Of a DNA stretch of 64,000 nucleotides, positions 44,543 to 53,467 are shown piece after piece (positions within the stretch are counted from its first letter, which is position 1; the number at the start of each line of letters is the position of its first letter). Origin of the DNA: JAIOIW01 sp050304175 (GTDB taxonomy: Bacteria; Pseudomonadota; Alphaproteobacteria; Rhizobiales; Rhizobiaceae). The translations under genes were made by a program, and so were the position numbers. The stretch spans positions 4,293 to 68,292 of the forward strand of contig JBNLDE010000053.1 of assembly GCA_050304175.1 (NCBI GenBank). The letters run 5' to 3'. The notes under the pieces were generated by a model that saw only the letters and a list, made by a program, of their open reading frames with translations, was not told where the DNA came from and ran no database searches.

Positions 44543-44655
44543 CGGATCACTCCTTTGCCATGCCCGCCGCCCACGGTATCCTGCATACTAGACCGGCATG
44601 TGCGCCAAGGTCGCATCAACAATCTTGACGGGTCGAAACAGCCCGCGAATAAAGC

Positions 44656-45180
44656 TCAGTAGCTCGCCGCAGAGCGCGATGCCTGGTCGTATTGCCCCGA
44701 CAGGACCCGCATCAGCACCGCCAGTTCGCCGAGCCGGTCCTCGTCGAGCCCGAGCGTGCGAATTGCCTCCACCAGCAGCTTTTCCCGAACCGCCCGGTAG
44801 CGAGCGCACAGCGCAGCGCCCGCTTCGGTGATCCGCGCAGTCTTTTCCTTGCCGCGCCGCCCGGGTTCGACCAGCCCCTGCGCCTGCAGCTTCTTCAGCG
44901 CATAGGTGACCACATGCGTGTCCTCGATGTTGAACATCATGCAAAGGTCGGCCTGGCTCTTGTCGCGTTCGCGGTGGTTCACGGCGTGCAGGATCTGGAC
45001 ATCCATCGCCGACAGCCCCTCGCCGCCGGCGGCCCGCGCGCAACTGGAGATCCAGCGCTGGTAGGCGTTGTTCAGGATCACCAGTGCGAACTCCAGTTCC
45101 GACAGGGCCGGCATCGCACCGTCGGCCAGATGCGCCGCCGATACCACCGGGCCCATGTTTTCCACGCCGTCCTGCCCCAT
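44656..45180 (-). CDS. MarR-type winged-helix regulator linked to the TRAP transporter
   Basis: A 174-residue regulator with a winged-helix core (about 55-130: LSAMDVQILHAVNHRERDKSQADLC, then THVVTYALKKLQAQGLVEPGRRGKEKTARITEAG split by the wing). It is likely dimeric through the terminal helices. It is the last gene of the dctPQM unit. The ATG at 45180 is 2 bases after the dctM stop and has GAGG upstream; a GTG at 45186 overlapping that stop is an alternative. It probably controls the divergent TRAP/oxoprolinase promoter, which is inference from context. Confidence 0.78.
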   Translation of the reverse strand: MGQDGVENMGPVVSAAHLADGAMPALSELEFALVILNNAYQRWISSCARAAGGEGLSAMDVQILHAVNHRERDKSQADLCMMFNIEDTHVVTYALKKLQAQGLVEPGRRGKEKTARITEAGAALCARYRAVREKLLVEAIRTLGLDEDRLGELAVLMRVLSGQYDQASRSAASY

Positions 45181-45182
45181 CG

Positions 45183-46487
45183 TCACCTCGCCAGCATTGT
45201 CTGCGGTAGCCAGAGCGCCAGTTGCGGGAAGGCGATGATCAACACCACCGCGACCACCATCAGCAGGAAAAAGGGCAGTGTCATTCTGGCGACCCTGAGA
45301 ATGTTGTGCCCGGTCATTCCCTGTATGACAAAAAGGTTGAAGCCCACCGGCGGTGTAATCTGGCTCATTTCCACTACCAGCACCAGATAGATGCCAAACC
45401 AGATGATATCCAGACCGGCTTTCTCGACCATCGGCAGTATGATCGAGGCCGTCAACACGACGATGGAGATACCGTCCAGGAAACAGCCCAACACCACGAA
45501 GAACAGCGTCAGCACGGCGAGGAGCGCATAGGTGGAAAGCTGCATGTCCGCAATAAGTTGTGCCAGATCGCGCGGAATGCCCGTGTAACCCATCGCCACT
45601 GTCAGCACCGAGGCGCCGGCCAGAATGAGAACGATCATGGCGGAGGTGCGCGATGCGTTGCGCAGGCTGTCCCGGAATGCCTCACGGGTCAGCGTACCGC
45701 TGAACCAGGACAACAGCAGCGACAGCACGACGCCGACCACCGCAGCCTCCGTCGGAGAGGCGAAACCGGCATAGATGGATCCGATCACGCCGAGGATCAG
45801 CAGCATGATCGGGAACAGGCGGCGCGTTTGCCACAATCTTTGCAGATAGGGAACGCGCGGGTCGGCCGGCGGCATGCTACGTCGGTTGATCAGCGCCCAT
45901 ATGGCTGTATAGCCCATGAACAACCCGGCCAGCATCACGCCAGGTACAATGCCTGCAATGAACAGCCGGGCGATCGATTGCTCGGTGGCCGCACCGTAGA
46001 CGATCAGGATCAGTGATGGCGGAATCAGCAGGCCCAGCGTGCCGGATCCCGCAAGAGAGCCAATCGCCATTCGCTCATCATAGCCCCGCTTGCTCAGCTC
46101 GGGCAAAGACATGCGTCCAATCGTGGCGGTCGTGGCGGCCGACGAACCCGAAACGGCGGCAAAAACGGCGCAGCCCAAGATGTTCACATGTAGCAATTGG
46201 CCTGGAAGCCGGCGTATCCAGGGTGCAAGGCCGGCAAACATGTCCTCGGCCAGCCGTGTCCGGAACAGGATCTCTCCCATCCAGATAAACATCGGCAGGG
46301 CTGCCAGATCCCAGGAATTGATCGCCCCCCATACGGTCGTCGCCATCACCGCGCCCGGCGGGACCGACACATTCAGGAATATGGCGAGAAGCCCGGCCAG
46401 CATCAGCGAAAGCGAAACCCAGAGCCCACCGGCCAGAGCGAAGAACAGCACCGCGCCGAGGACCAGGGAAATCGTGATGATGTTCAT
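45183..46487 (-). CDS. dctM: TRAP transporter large permease (DctM)
   Basis: A 434-residue polytopic permease with about twelve hydrophobic segments, the ion-coupled translocation subunit of a tripartite ATP-independent periplasmic transporter. Family motifs are the N-terminal FLALAGG-like helix, ATTATIGRMSLPELSKRGYDERMAIG, GTLGLLIPPSLILIVYG and the C-terminal SQITPPVGFNLFVIQG. ATG at 46487 is used; the frame upstream overlaps dctQ. It begins 4 bases after the dctQ stop. Confidence 0.93.
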   Translation of the reverse strand: MNIITISLVLGAVLFFALAGGLWVSLSLMLAGLLAIFLNVSVPPGAVMATTVWGAINSWDLAALPMFIWMGEILFRTRLAEDMFAGLAPWIRRLPGQLLHVNILGCAVFAAVSGSSAATTATIGRMSLPELSKRGYDERMAIGSLAGSGTLGLLIPPSLILIVYGAATEQSIARLFIAGIVPGVMLAGLFMGYTAIWALINRRSMPPADPRVPYLQRLWQTRRLFPIMLLILGVIGSIYAGFASPTEAAVVGVVLSLLLSWFSGTLTREAFRDSLRNASRTSAMIVLILAGASVLTVAMGYTGIPRDLAQLIADMQLSTYALLAVLTLFFVVLGCFLDGISIVVLTASIILPMVEKAGLDIIWFGIYLVLVVEMSQITPPVGFNLFVIQGMTGHNILRVARMTLPFFLLMVVAVVLIIAFPQLALWLPQTMLAR

Positions 46488-46491
46488 CGCC

Positions 46492-47040
46492 CTACTCCCC
46501 CGTAACCGCTTGCACGTCCTGTGCGTGAACGGGCTCGCCACCGCGCAGGACCGCGACAAGGTCGTCAAGCATGGCGATTGCGAAGATGCCCGCTCCGGCA
46601 GCCATCAGTCCTTGGGGAATCCACAGAGGTATCGGGATGATGCCGAATGAGACTTCGTTGAAACGGTAGCTGTCCGCCGCCAGTTCGATTACGTACCGAA
46701 AGAAGAAACCGGCAATCGCCAGCGCAGCCGCCAGGACGAGCGCTTCCGAAAGCCGCCTGGCACGATCGGGCAACTGGCCGATCACCAATGTCACGCGGAT
46801 TTGCGCGCCCGCGCGCAGCGAGCCTGCCAGCCCCAGGAACGAGGCCGCGACCAGCAGGAAGCCGGCAATCTCGGCCAGCGACGGGATCAGGAACCCGTAT
46901 GGTGGCAGACCGATCAGCTTGAGCGCCGCATCATAGACCCGGCCCGCCACCTGCGCGAAAACCAGTGCCGTGATCAGGGAAAGCGCTCCCATGGCCATCC
47001 ACTCCGATGCCGAATAGAGCGTATCTAGAAGTTTGCGCAT
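46492..47040 (-). CDS. dctQ: TRAP transporter small permease (DctQ)
   Basis: A 182-residue membrane protein with four hydrophobic segments, the small subunit that pairs with DctM. A GGRVYD-like motif after the second helix (QVAGRVYDAAL) and WIPQGLMAAGAGIFA in the last helix fit the family. ATG at 47040, with GGGGGAC upstream. It lies 132 bases after dctP. Confidence 0.88.
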   Translation of the reverse strand: MRKLLDTLYSASEWMAMGALSLITALVFAQVAGRVYDAALKLIGLPPYGFLIPSLAEIAGFLLVAASFLGLAGSLRAGAQIRVTLVIGQLPDRARRLSEALVLAAALAIAGFFFRYVIELAADSYRFNEVSFGIIPIPLWIPQGLMAAGAGIFAIAMLDDLVAVLRGGEPVHAQDVQAVTGE

Positions 47041-47172
47041 GGTCAGTGTCCCCCCGGGATAATAAGCTTGTGGCCAGCGCGATTTATCGCGATGAAACCG
47101 GAAGAAAGCAGAAAGGAACAGGAGCGACAAACGAATGCGCTCCTGTTTGCCCTTACCGTCAGCACCACAGGC

Positions 47173-48144
47173 CTATTTGCGATAGGCATCCAGGATGGCT
47201 GCACCTTCCTTGCCGGCGGCATCGGCCCATTCGGCAGCCATCTGCTCGCCGATTTTGGCCAGACCGGCTCTCAGTTCATCGCCGGGCGCGGAAACGACGA
47301 CGCCGTTGTCCTTCAGCACCTGTGTTTTTTCTTCCGTTTCCTTCACAGACGCTTTCCAGCCACGGGTCTCTGCCGCTGCAGCGGCCTTCAGAACAGCTTC
47401 CTGCTGCTCCGCTGACAGTGCGGCGAATGCCGCCTTGTTGACGAACACCATGTTGCGCGGCAGCCAGGCTTGCGCATCCGAGTAGTGCGACAGGAAGTCC
47501 CAGACCTTGGAATTGGCACCGGTCGACGGCGAGGTGATCATCGCCTCGACACGGCCCGTGGCGAAGGCAGTGGGAATGTCGGGCACCTCGATCTGCGTCG
47601 GCAGGGCGCCGGCAAGCTGCGCCAGCCGCTCCGTTCCGGCATTGTAGGCCCGCATTTTCAGACCCTTGAGGTCGTCGACGGAGGTGATTTCCTTCTTGGT
47701 ATAGATACCCTGGGGAGGCCACGGCACGGAGAACAGAAGCTGCAGGCCCTGCTCTTCCAGCTTGGCGGCCAGAGTGTCTTTCGAAGCGTCGTAGAGCTTC
47801 TTTGCATCGTCATAGCTCGTCGCGAGGAACGGAATCGAGTCCACACCGAAAACCGGATCCTCGTTGGAAAGGCGCGAACCCAGGATCTCGCCGATCTGTG
47901 CCAGCCCCTTGCGTACGGCATTCTTGATGTCGGGATGCTTGAACAGCGAACCGCCCGAGTGAACCGTGATCACAAGTTCGCCGTCGGTGGCGGACTTCAC
48001 CTCATCGGCGAACTGGGTGATGTTCATTGTATGGAAGTTGGTATCTCCATACGGCACCGGCATATCCCATTTGGTCTGCGCAAAAGCGGATGACGAAACA
48101 AGAAACGCCGTAGCCGCGATGGCGGCCTTCATTTTGGTATGCAT
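47173..48144 (-). CDS. dctP: TRAP transporter solute-binding protein (DctP)
   Basis: A 323-residue periplasmic binding protein with a Sec signal (about residues 5-21, cleavage after AFA). Typical DctP elements are GDTNFHTMNITQFADEV, LFKHPDIKNAVRKGLAQIGE, and the ligand-anchoring arginine region GLKMRAYNAGTERLAQ with VEAMITSPST. Ligand unknown. Linkage to a 5-oxoprolinase suggests 5-oxoproline or a hydantoin-like compound. Start at 48144 is chosen because GGAGA lies 6 bases away; ATG 48150 is too close to it. Confidence 0.9.
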   Translation of the reverse strand: MHTKMKAAIAATAFLVSSSAFAQTKWDMPVPYGDTNFHTMNITQFADEVKSATDGELVITVHSGGSLFKHPDIKNAVRKGLAQIGEILGSRLSNEDPVFGVDSIPFLATSYDDAKKLYDASKDTLAAKLEEQGLQLLFSVPWPPQGIYTKKEITSVDDLKGLKMRAYNAGTERLAQLAGALPTQIEVPDIPTAFATGRVEAMITSPSTGANSKVWDFLSHYSDAQAWLPRNMVFVNKAAFAALSAEQQEAVLKAAAAAETRGWKASVKETEEKTQVLKDNGVVVSAPGDELRAGLAKIGEQMAAEWADAAGKEGAAILDAYRK

Positions 48145-48223
48145 GTGCATTCTCCCATGTTGCGTGCTGTGCCGACCGTTCCCTGGCCATGCACGACGCA
48201 ACTATTGCACATGTCGATATTTT

Positions 48224-48240
48224 GTCAATAAATTATTGAC
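48224..48240. promoter_or_regulatory. palindromic operator between dctP and the oxoprolinase gene
   Basis: A perfect 8-1-8 inverted repeat (GTCAATAA, central A, TTATTGAC) in a very A/T-rich 150-base divergent promoter. An outer CGATA / TATCG pair extends the symmetry. It lies 55 bases before the oxoprolinase start and 79 before dctP. Size and symmetry suit a MarR-type dimer, probably the product of the gene at 44656-45180. Confidence 0.55.
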
Positions 48241-48294
48241 GTTTTGTTATCGTCATGTATTCTCCTCCCAAAATCCGAACCACAGGGGAACAGG

Positions 48295-51200
48295 ATGACG
48301 GCTTCCGGTAAATGGGATTTCTGGATCGATCGCGGCGGCACTTTCACGGATATCGTCGGCCGGGCGCCGGATGGCACGCTCCATCCGCGCAAGCTCCTGT
48401 CCGAGAATCCCGAAGCCTATCGCGATGCGGCAATCCAGGGTATCCGCGACCTGCTCGGCGTCGCCGCTGGCGAACCGATTCCGCCGCACCGGGTTGGCGA
48501 CGTCAAGATGGGAACCACCGTCGCCACCAACGCGCTGCTTGAGCGCAAAGGCGATCGCGTTGCCTTGCTGGTCACCCGCGGCTTCCGCGACGCCCTGCGC
48601 ATTGCCTACCAGGCCCGACCCGACATTTTCGCCAAGGAGATCATCCTCCCCGAACAGCTCTATGAGCGGGTCATCGAAGTCGACGAACGCATGCTCGCCG
48701 ACGGCACTGTGGAAACCGGGTTGGCTCTGGGCTCGGTGGCGGAGGAACTGCGCCAGGTGAAGGATGCCGGCATCGATGCCGTCGCCATTTGCTTCATGCA
48801 TGCCTGGAAATACCCCGAACACGAGAAGGCCGTCGCCGAGGCCGCGCGCGGCTTGGGATTTTCCCAGGTCTCCGCCAGCCACGCAGTATCGCCGTTGGTC
48901 AAGTTCGTCGGCCGCGGCGACACCACGGTCGTTGATGCCTATCTGACCCCGATCCTTTCACGCTACGTGAATCAGGTTGCGGCGGAACTGGGCACTACGG
49001 CCGATGGCGGCGACGGCCCTCGTCTGATGTTCATGATGTCGTCGGGCGGCCTGACCGCCGCCGACCTGTTCCAGGGCAAGGATGCGATCCTGTCCGGCCC
49101 GGCAGGCGGCGTCGTCGGTATGGTCGAGACGGCGCGCCTCGCCGGCTTCAAGGACGTTATCGGCTTCGACATGGGCGGCACATCGACGGATGTCGCCCAT
49201 TGTGACGGCGAGTATGAGCGCGTGTTCGATACCGAGGTTGCGGGCGTTCGCATCCGCGCGCCGATGATGCGCATCCACACCGTCGCCGCCGGCGGCGGTT
49301 CGGTATTGCACTACGATCAGGGCCGTTTCCAGGTCGGCCCCGATTCCGCCGGCGCCAATCCCGGCCCCGCTTGCTATCGCCGCGGCGGCCCGCTCGCCGT
49401 CACCGATGCCAATGTCATGCTCGGCAAGCTGCAGCCGGATTGTTTCCCGGCCATATTCGGCCCCGGCCAGGACGAACCGCTCGACCGCGCCGCGGTCGAG
49501 GAAAGGTTCCGGGCGATGGCCGCCGGGACTCCCGACGGCAAGTCCCCGGAGGAAGTCGCCGAGGGCTTCATCACCATCGCCGTGGAAAACATGGCGAACG
49601 CCATCAAGAAGATATCGATCCAGCGCGGTTATGACGTCACGGGCTACCTGCTCAACTGCTTCGGCGGAGCCGGCGGCCAGCACGCCTGCCTGGTCGCCGA
49701 TGCGCTGGGTATGGAATCGGTGCTGATCCACCCGTTGTCCGGCTTGCTGTCGGCCTACGGGATTGGCCTCGCCGCCGTCTTCGCCTCGCGCCAGCAGGCC
49801 GTGCTCAAGCCGCTCGCCGAATCGTCGCTGGCGGAAATCCGTGCTCTCGCCGGGACGCTCAGCGAGGAAGTCAGGAACGAACTGGCCGCCCAGGGTATCG
49901 GCGCCGGCGAGACGGTCCTGCGGCCCCTCCTCCAGATCCGCTACGATGGCACGGATACCGCTCTCCCGGTCGATTTCTCATCCTTTTCGGTGGACAAGGC
50001 GAAGGCCGATTTCGAGGCGGCCCACAAGGCGCAGTTCGGTTTCGTCTACGACGACAAGCCGCTGGTGGTCGAGGCGCTCAGCGTCGAGGGCGCCGACTGC
50101 CGCGACCATGGCGGCCACGAGGGCGAGCAGCCGGTCGAGCCGCGAGACCACGTCGCGGAGTACACCCGTCCGGTCTACTCCGGCGGCGCCTGGCGGGAAG
50201 CCGCCATCGCCCGCCGCGAAGAACTTTCGCCGGGCGCCCGCGTCGTCGGTCCGGCGCTGATCATCGAGGCCAACCAGACGGTCGTCGTCGAGCCGGGTTG
50301 GCGCGCCGAGGTAACCGCGCGCAACCACGTCCTGCTCACCCGCGCGGAGAAGAAACCGCGCCAGATCGCGCTCGGCACCGGTGATTCATCGCATGAAGGC
50401 GCCGACCCCATCCTTCTGGAAGTGTTCAACAACCTCTTCATGTCGATCGCCGAACAGATGGGCGTGACGCTGCAGAACACGGCCTATTCGGTCAACATCA
50501 AGGAGCGGCTCGATTTCTCCTGCGCGGTCTTCGACCATGAAGGCCGCCTGGTCGCCAACGCACCGCACATGCCGGTGCATCTCGGCTCCATGGACCGCTC
50601 GGTCGAAACTATCATCCGGCTCAATACCGGCAATATCCACCCCGGTGATGTCTACGCGCTCAATGCCCCCTACAATGGCGGCACCCACCTGCCCGACATC
50701 ACCGTGGTCACACCAGTGTTCGACGACGCCGGCAACGAGATCCTGTTCTGGGTTGCCTCGCGCGGCCACCACGCCGATGTCGGCGGCACGGCCCCCGGTT
50801 CGATGACGCCGCTCGCGACGACGGTCGACGAGGAAGGCGTGCTGATCGACAATTTCCGTATAGTCGAGAAGGGGCGTTTCCGCGAGGCTGAACTGGTCGA
50901 GTTGCTGACCGATCATCCTTGGCCTTGCCGCAACGTCCACCAGAACGTCGCCGACCTGAAGGCGCAGATCGCGGCCAATGAGCGCGGAGTCGCCGAGTTG
51001 CGCAAGATGGTCGCCCATTTCGGCCTCGACGTCGTCGAAGCCTATATGGGCCACGTCCAGGACAACGCCGCGGAAAGCGTCCGCCAGGTCCTGTCGCGCC
51101 TGCCGGATTCGTCGGAATACGAGTACCCGACCGACGCCGGCCAGGTGATCCGCGTGAAGATCACGGTCGATCGCGACAGGCGCGAGGCGACCGTCGACTT

Positions 51201-51948
51201 CACCGGCACCTCGCCTGTCATGAAGAACAATTTCAATGCGCCCGAGCCCGTCACCCGCGCCGCAGTGCTCTACGCATTCCGCGTCATGGTCGAGGGCAAC
51301 ATCCCGATGAATGCCGGCTGCCTGCGGCCGATCAACATCATCGTGCCCGACGGCTGCATGCTGAAACCGTCATACCCGGCTGCGGTCGTCGCCGGCAATG
51401 TCGAGACCTCGCAGCACGTTACCAACGCACTGTTCGCCGCCATGGGCGCGCTCGCCAATTCGCAGGGCACGATGAACAACCTGACTTTCGGTAACGACGA
51501 ATACCAGTATTACGAGACGATCTGCTCGGGATCGCCGGCCGGGCGCATGAATGACGGCCGAGGCTTCAACGGCACCTCCGGCGTCCATGTCCACATGACC
51601 AATTCGCGCCTGACCGACCCGGAAGTCATCGAACTGCGCTTTCCCGTCATACTGGAGGATTTCCACATCCGCGCCGGGTCCGGCGGCAAGGGCAAGTGGC
51701 ATGCCGGCGACGGTACCAGGCGCACGCTCAGGTTCCGCGAGGAGATGGAATGCGCCATCCTGTCGTCGCACCGCGCCGCGCCGCCGCGCGGCCTCGCCGG
51801 CGGCGGCGACGGCCAGGTCGGCGCCACCGAGGTCCGCCGCCTCGACGGCACCGTCGAAACGTTGAAAGCCTGCGACCAGACTTCGCTGAAAGCCGGCGAA
51901 GCCGTGATCGTGACCACGCCGACGGCGGGAGGATATGGCGAAGCCTGA
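48295..51948 (+). CDS. 5-oxoprolinase (ATP-hydrolysing), fused hydantoinase A/B type
   Basis: A 1217-residue single-chain enzyme of the hydantoinase/oxoprolinase family, which opens the 5-oxoproline or hydantoin ring with ATP. HyuA-type N-terminal ATPase-like domain (about 5-200, WIDRGGTFTDIVGRAPDG), HyuA core (about 210-510, GFDMGGTSTDVAHCDG and AAGGGSVL), a C-terminal HyuA segment, then a HyuB half from about 700 (ADPILLEVFNNLF, GDVYALNAPYNGG, GSGGKGKW). The fused form is the one seen in 5-oxoprolinases; separate A and B genes mark many hydantoinases. ATG at 48295 has AGGGGAACAGG upstream. It is divergent from dctPQM. Confidence 0.85.
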   Translation: MTASGKWDFWIDRGGTFTDIVGRAPDGTLHPRKLLSENPEAYRDAAIQGIRDLLGVAAGEPIPPHRVGDVKMGTTVATNALLERKGDRVALLVTRGFRDALRIAYQARPDIFAKEIILPEQLYERVIEVDERMLADGTVETGLALGSVAEELRQVKDAGIDAVAICFMHAWKYPEHEKAVAEAARGLGFSQVSASHAVSPLVKFVGRGDTTVVDAYLTPILSRYVNQVAAELGTTADGGDGPRLMFMMSSGGLTAADLFQGKDAILSGPAGGVVGMVETARLAGFKDVIGFDMGGTSTDVAHCDGEYERVFDTEVAGVRIRAPMMRIHTVAAGGGSVLHYDQGRFQVGPDSAGANPGPACYRRGGPLAVTDANVMLGKLQPDCFPAIFGPGQDEPLDRAAVEERFRAMAAGTPDGKSPEEVAEGFITIAVENMANAIKKISIQRGYDVTGYLLNCFGGAGGQHACLVADALGMESVLIHPLSGLLSAYGIGLAAVFASRQQAVLKPLAESSLAEIRALAGTLSEEVRNELAAQGIGAGETVLRPLLQIRYDGTDTALPVDFSSFSVDKAKADFEAAHKAQFGFVYDDKPLVVEALSVEGADCRDHGGHEGEQPVEPRDHVAEYTRPVYSGGAWREAAIARREELSPGARVVGPALIIEANQTVVVEPGWRAEVTARNHVLLTRAEKKPRQIALGTGDSSHEGADPILLEVFNNLFMSIAEQMGVTLQNTAYSVNIKERLDFSCAVFDHEGRLVANAPHMPVHLGSMDRSVETIIRLNTGNIHPGDVYALNAPYNGGTHLPDITVVTPVFDDAGNEILFWVASRGHHADVGGTAPGSMTPLATTVDEEGVLIDNFRIVEKGRFREAELVELLTDHPWPCRNVHQNVADLKAQIAANERGVAELRKMVAHFGLDVVEAYMGHVQDNAAESVRQVLSRLPDSSEYEYPTDAGQVIRVKITVDRDRREATVDFTGTSPVMKNNFNAPEPVTRAAVLYAFRVMVEGNIPMNAGCLRPINIIVPDGCMLKPSYPAAVVAGNVETSQHVTNALFAAMGALANSQGTMNNLTFGNDEYQYYETICSGSPAGRMNDGRGFNGTSGVHVHMTNSRLTDPEVIELRFPVILEDFHIRAGSGGKGKWHAGDGTRRTLRFREEMECAILSSHRAAPPRGLAGGGDGQVGATEVRRLDGTVETLKACDQTSLKAGEAVIVTTPTAGGYGEA

Positions 51949-52003
51949 CGGGGCGTGGCGGCCCTGTCATCCGTCGTAAGCTGATCCGCATTCCGGACCG
52001 GCG

Positions 52004-52291
52004 TCAGGCGAGATACCAGAGCAGGGCCGAGAGTGGCGCGGCCAGCACCACCAGGCCGAGCGCGAATGGCAGCTTTCGATTCCAATAGCCAAGCGCAATC
52101 GCGGGCAGGACGAGGATGACGATCGGGATCGCCGTCAGTTGAGCCATACCAAGGCCGATCGACCGGCCGAGCGGATCCGACGTGCTGGCGCCGCGCAGCA
52201 TCATCAGCAGAAAAAGAACAAGAAGCGCGGCCTCGATCACGCCAAGAACCAGAATGACCCGGCGGAGCGTGGAACTGCTTTCAACCGGCAT
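52004..52291 (-). CDS. small integral membrane protein of unknown function
   Basis: A 95-residue protein with three hydrophobic helices (about 10-30, 45-65 and 72-92) and little else. The frame is open upstream to 52351, but ATG 52291 starts the membrane-protein part. The ribosome site is weak (GGAT). It lies between the oxoprolinase stop and the duplicated oxoprolinase tail, on the opposite strand. Family not recognised. Confidence 0.55.
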   Translation of the reverse strand: MPVESSSTLRRVILVLGVIEAALLVLFLLMMLRGASTSDPLGRSIGLGMAQLTAIPIVILVLPAIALGYWNRKLPFALGLVVLAAPLSALLWYLA

Positions 52292-52461
52292 TTGAAGATC
52301 CGTGACAATAGGACGTGTTTCGGCGGGGCGACCGCCGGCATTATGCCACATCGACTACGCCGCGAACAGCGCACGACGTATTCCTGGGGACGGAGGGGTT
52401 GGAGTTTCGGTTCGCGCGTGGTCGGCAACGACAACCATATAGGCCACATTGAAACCCTATT

Positions 52462-52566
52462 CTTGACGGCACCGTCGAAACGTTGAAAGCCTGCGACCGG
52501 ACTTCGCTTAAAGTTGGCGAAGCCGTGATCGTGACGACGCCGACGGCGGGAGGACATGGCAACTGA
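52462..52566 (+). pseudogene. 3'-end remnant of a second 5-oxoprolinase gene
   Basis: Bases 52462-52560 match 51841-51939, the end of the intact oxoprolinase gene, at 92 of 99 positions. The reading frame is kept (33 codons; changes are Q to R, A to V, Y to H and four silent bases), and it runs to its own TGA at 52564-52566. Upstream of 52462 the frame is closed by a TGA at 52450 and the match is lost. It looks like the leftover of a deleted duplicate gene. Confidence 0.75.
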
Positions 52567-53392
52567 CATTCTAAGGGCGCTCCCTGCAGCGCTTGCCCGG
52601 TTCCAGGTGCATCGCGGCGCGGCCCACGCTGCCGAAATGGCGGTGTCGGGACTGCTGGCGCTGTTTCCGCTGCTGATTCTCCTCGGCTGGCTGTCGGCAT
52701 TCATCGGCCATCCCGAGCTCACCCCGTTCGTCCAGCGCCTCCTGTTCCTCGTTTGGCCGCGCACGATTGCCGAGCCGATGATCGCCGAGGCCACAGGTGT
52801 CCTGGAAAGCATAAAGGGCGCGGGCATCGTCCCGGCGGCGATCCTGGCCCCGCTGCTGGCCGCCAACGGTTTCGAGGCCCTGCGCACCGGGCTCAACAAT
52901 GCTTACGGCCATCCCGCCCGCCTGCCCTTCCTGCGCGCGCGCGTCCAGTCCTTCACGCTCGCGCTCGTCGCCATTGCCGCATTGATTGGCCTCGCATTTG
53001 TCCTGTCTAAAATTGCCACCCTTCCGGTGCGCGATGGCGCGGGCAACGTAGTCGCCATGCCGAAAGGCGCCATCTTCCTGGTACCCCTGACCGGAGGCCT
53101 GATCCTGCTTTCGGGCCTGTTCGCCTTCCATCGCCTGCTGCCGCAAAACGGACCGGGCCTTCGCACGGCCTGGCCCGGCATGCTGCTCACGATCCTCGTG
53201 TGGGCCACCGCGACCTACGGTTTTGCCTTCTATGCCGAGCGCATTTCCGGTTTCCAGGCCACCTATGGCGGCTACGCCTCCGCCCTGCTCACACTGGTCC
53301 TGTTCGTCATCACCGCCGCTTCGATCCTGCTCGGCGCGGAACTCAACGCCATACTCGGCGCAGGCGATCGCGACAGAGGTAAAATGAGGTAA
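52556..53392 (+). CDS. YihY/BrkB family membrane protein
   Basis: A 278-residue integral membrane protein of the YihY/virulence factor BrkB family (once called RNase BN), with about six helices. Family features are AVSGLLALFPLLILLGWLS (about 29-47), the loop with VWPRTIAEPM, and the C-terminal ATYGGYASALLTLVLFVITAASILLGAELN. Function unknown. The ATG at 52556 lies inside the oxoprolinase-tail remnant in another frame, and the GGAGG there is only 2 bases from it, so the real start could differ. The region 53393-53467 before the next gene is empty. Confidence 0.82.
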   Translation: MATDILRALPAALARFQVHRGAAHAAEMAVSGLLALFPLLILLGWLSAFIGHPELTPFVQRLLFLVWPRTIAEPMIAEATGVLESIKGAGIVPAAILAPLLAANGFEALRTGLNNAYGHPARLPFLRARVQSFTLALVAIAALIGLAFVLSKIATLPVRDGAGNVVAMPKGAIFLVPLTGGLILLSGLFAFHRLLPQNGPGLRTAWPGMLLTILVWATATYGFAFYAERISGFQATYGGYASALLTLVLFVITAASILLGAELNAILGAGDRDRGKMR

Positions 53393-53467
53393 GTCAAGGC
53401 GGCGGAGCGTTCGGGGAGTAAGGTGCGGACCTGAACTGCCCGATGAAATAAACGAACCGAACCGCAG

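Noticed and set aside
48224..48240. Palindrome in the TRAP/oxoprolinase promoter as an FNR-type site
   Set aside because: It contains TTGAC but lacks the TTGAT-N4-ATCAA spacing; the 8-1-8 symmetry fits a MarR-like dimer better.
52400..52461. Possible extension of the oxoprolinase remnant upstream of 52462
   Set aside because: A short GGCAACGAC stretch resembles an oxoprolinase motif, but the frame is broken by a stop and the similarity is too short to claim.
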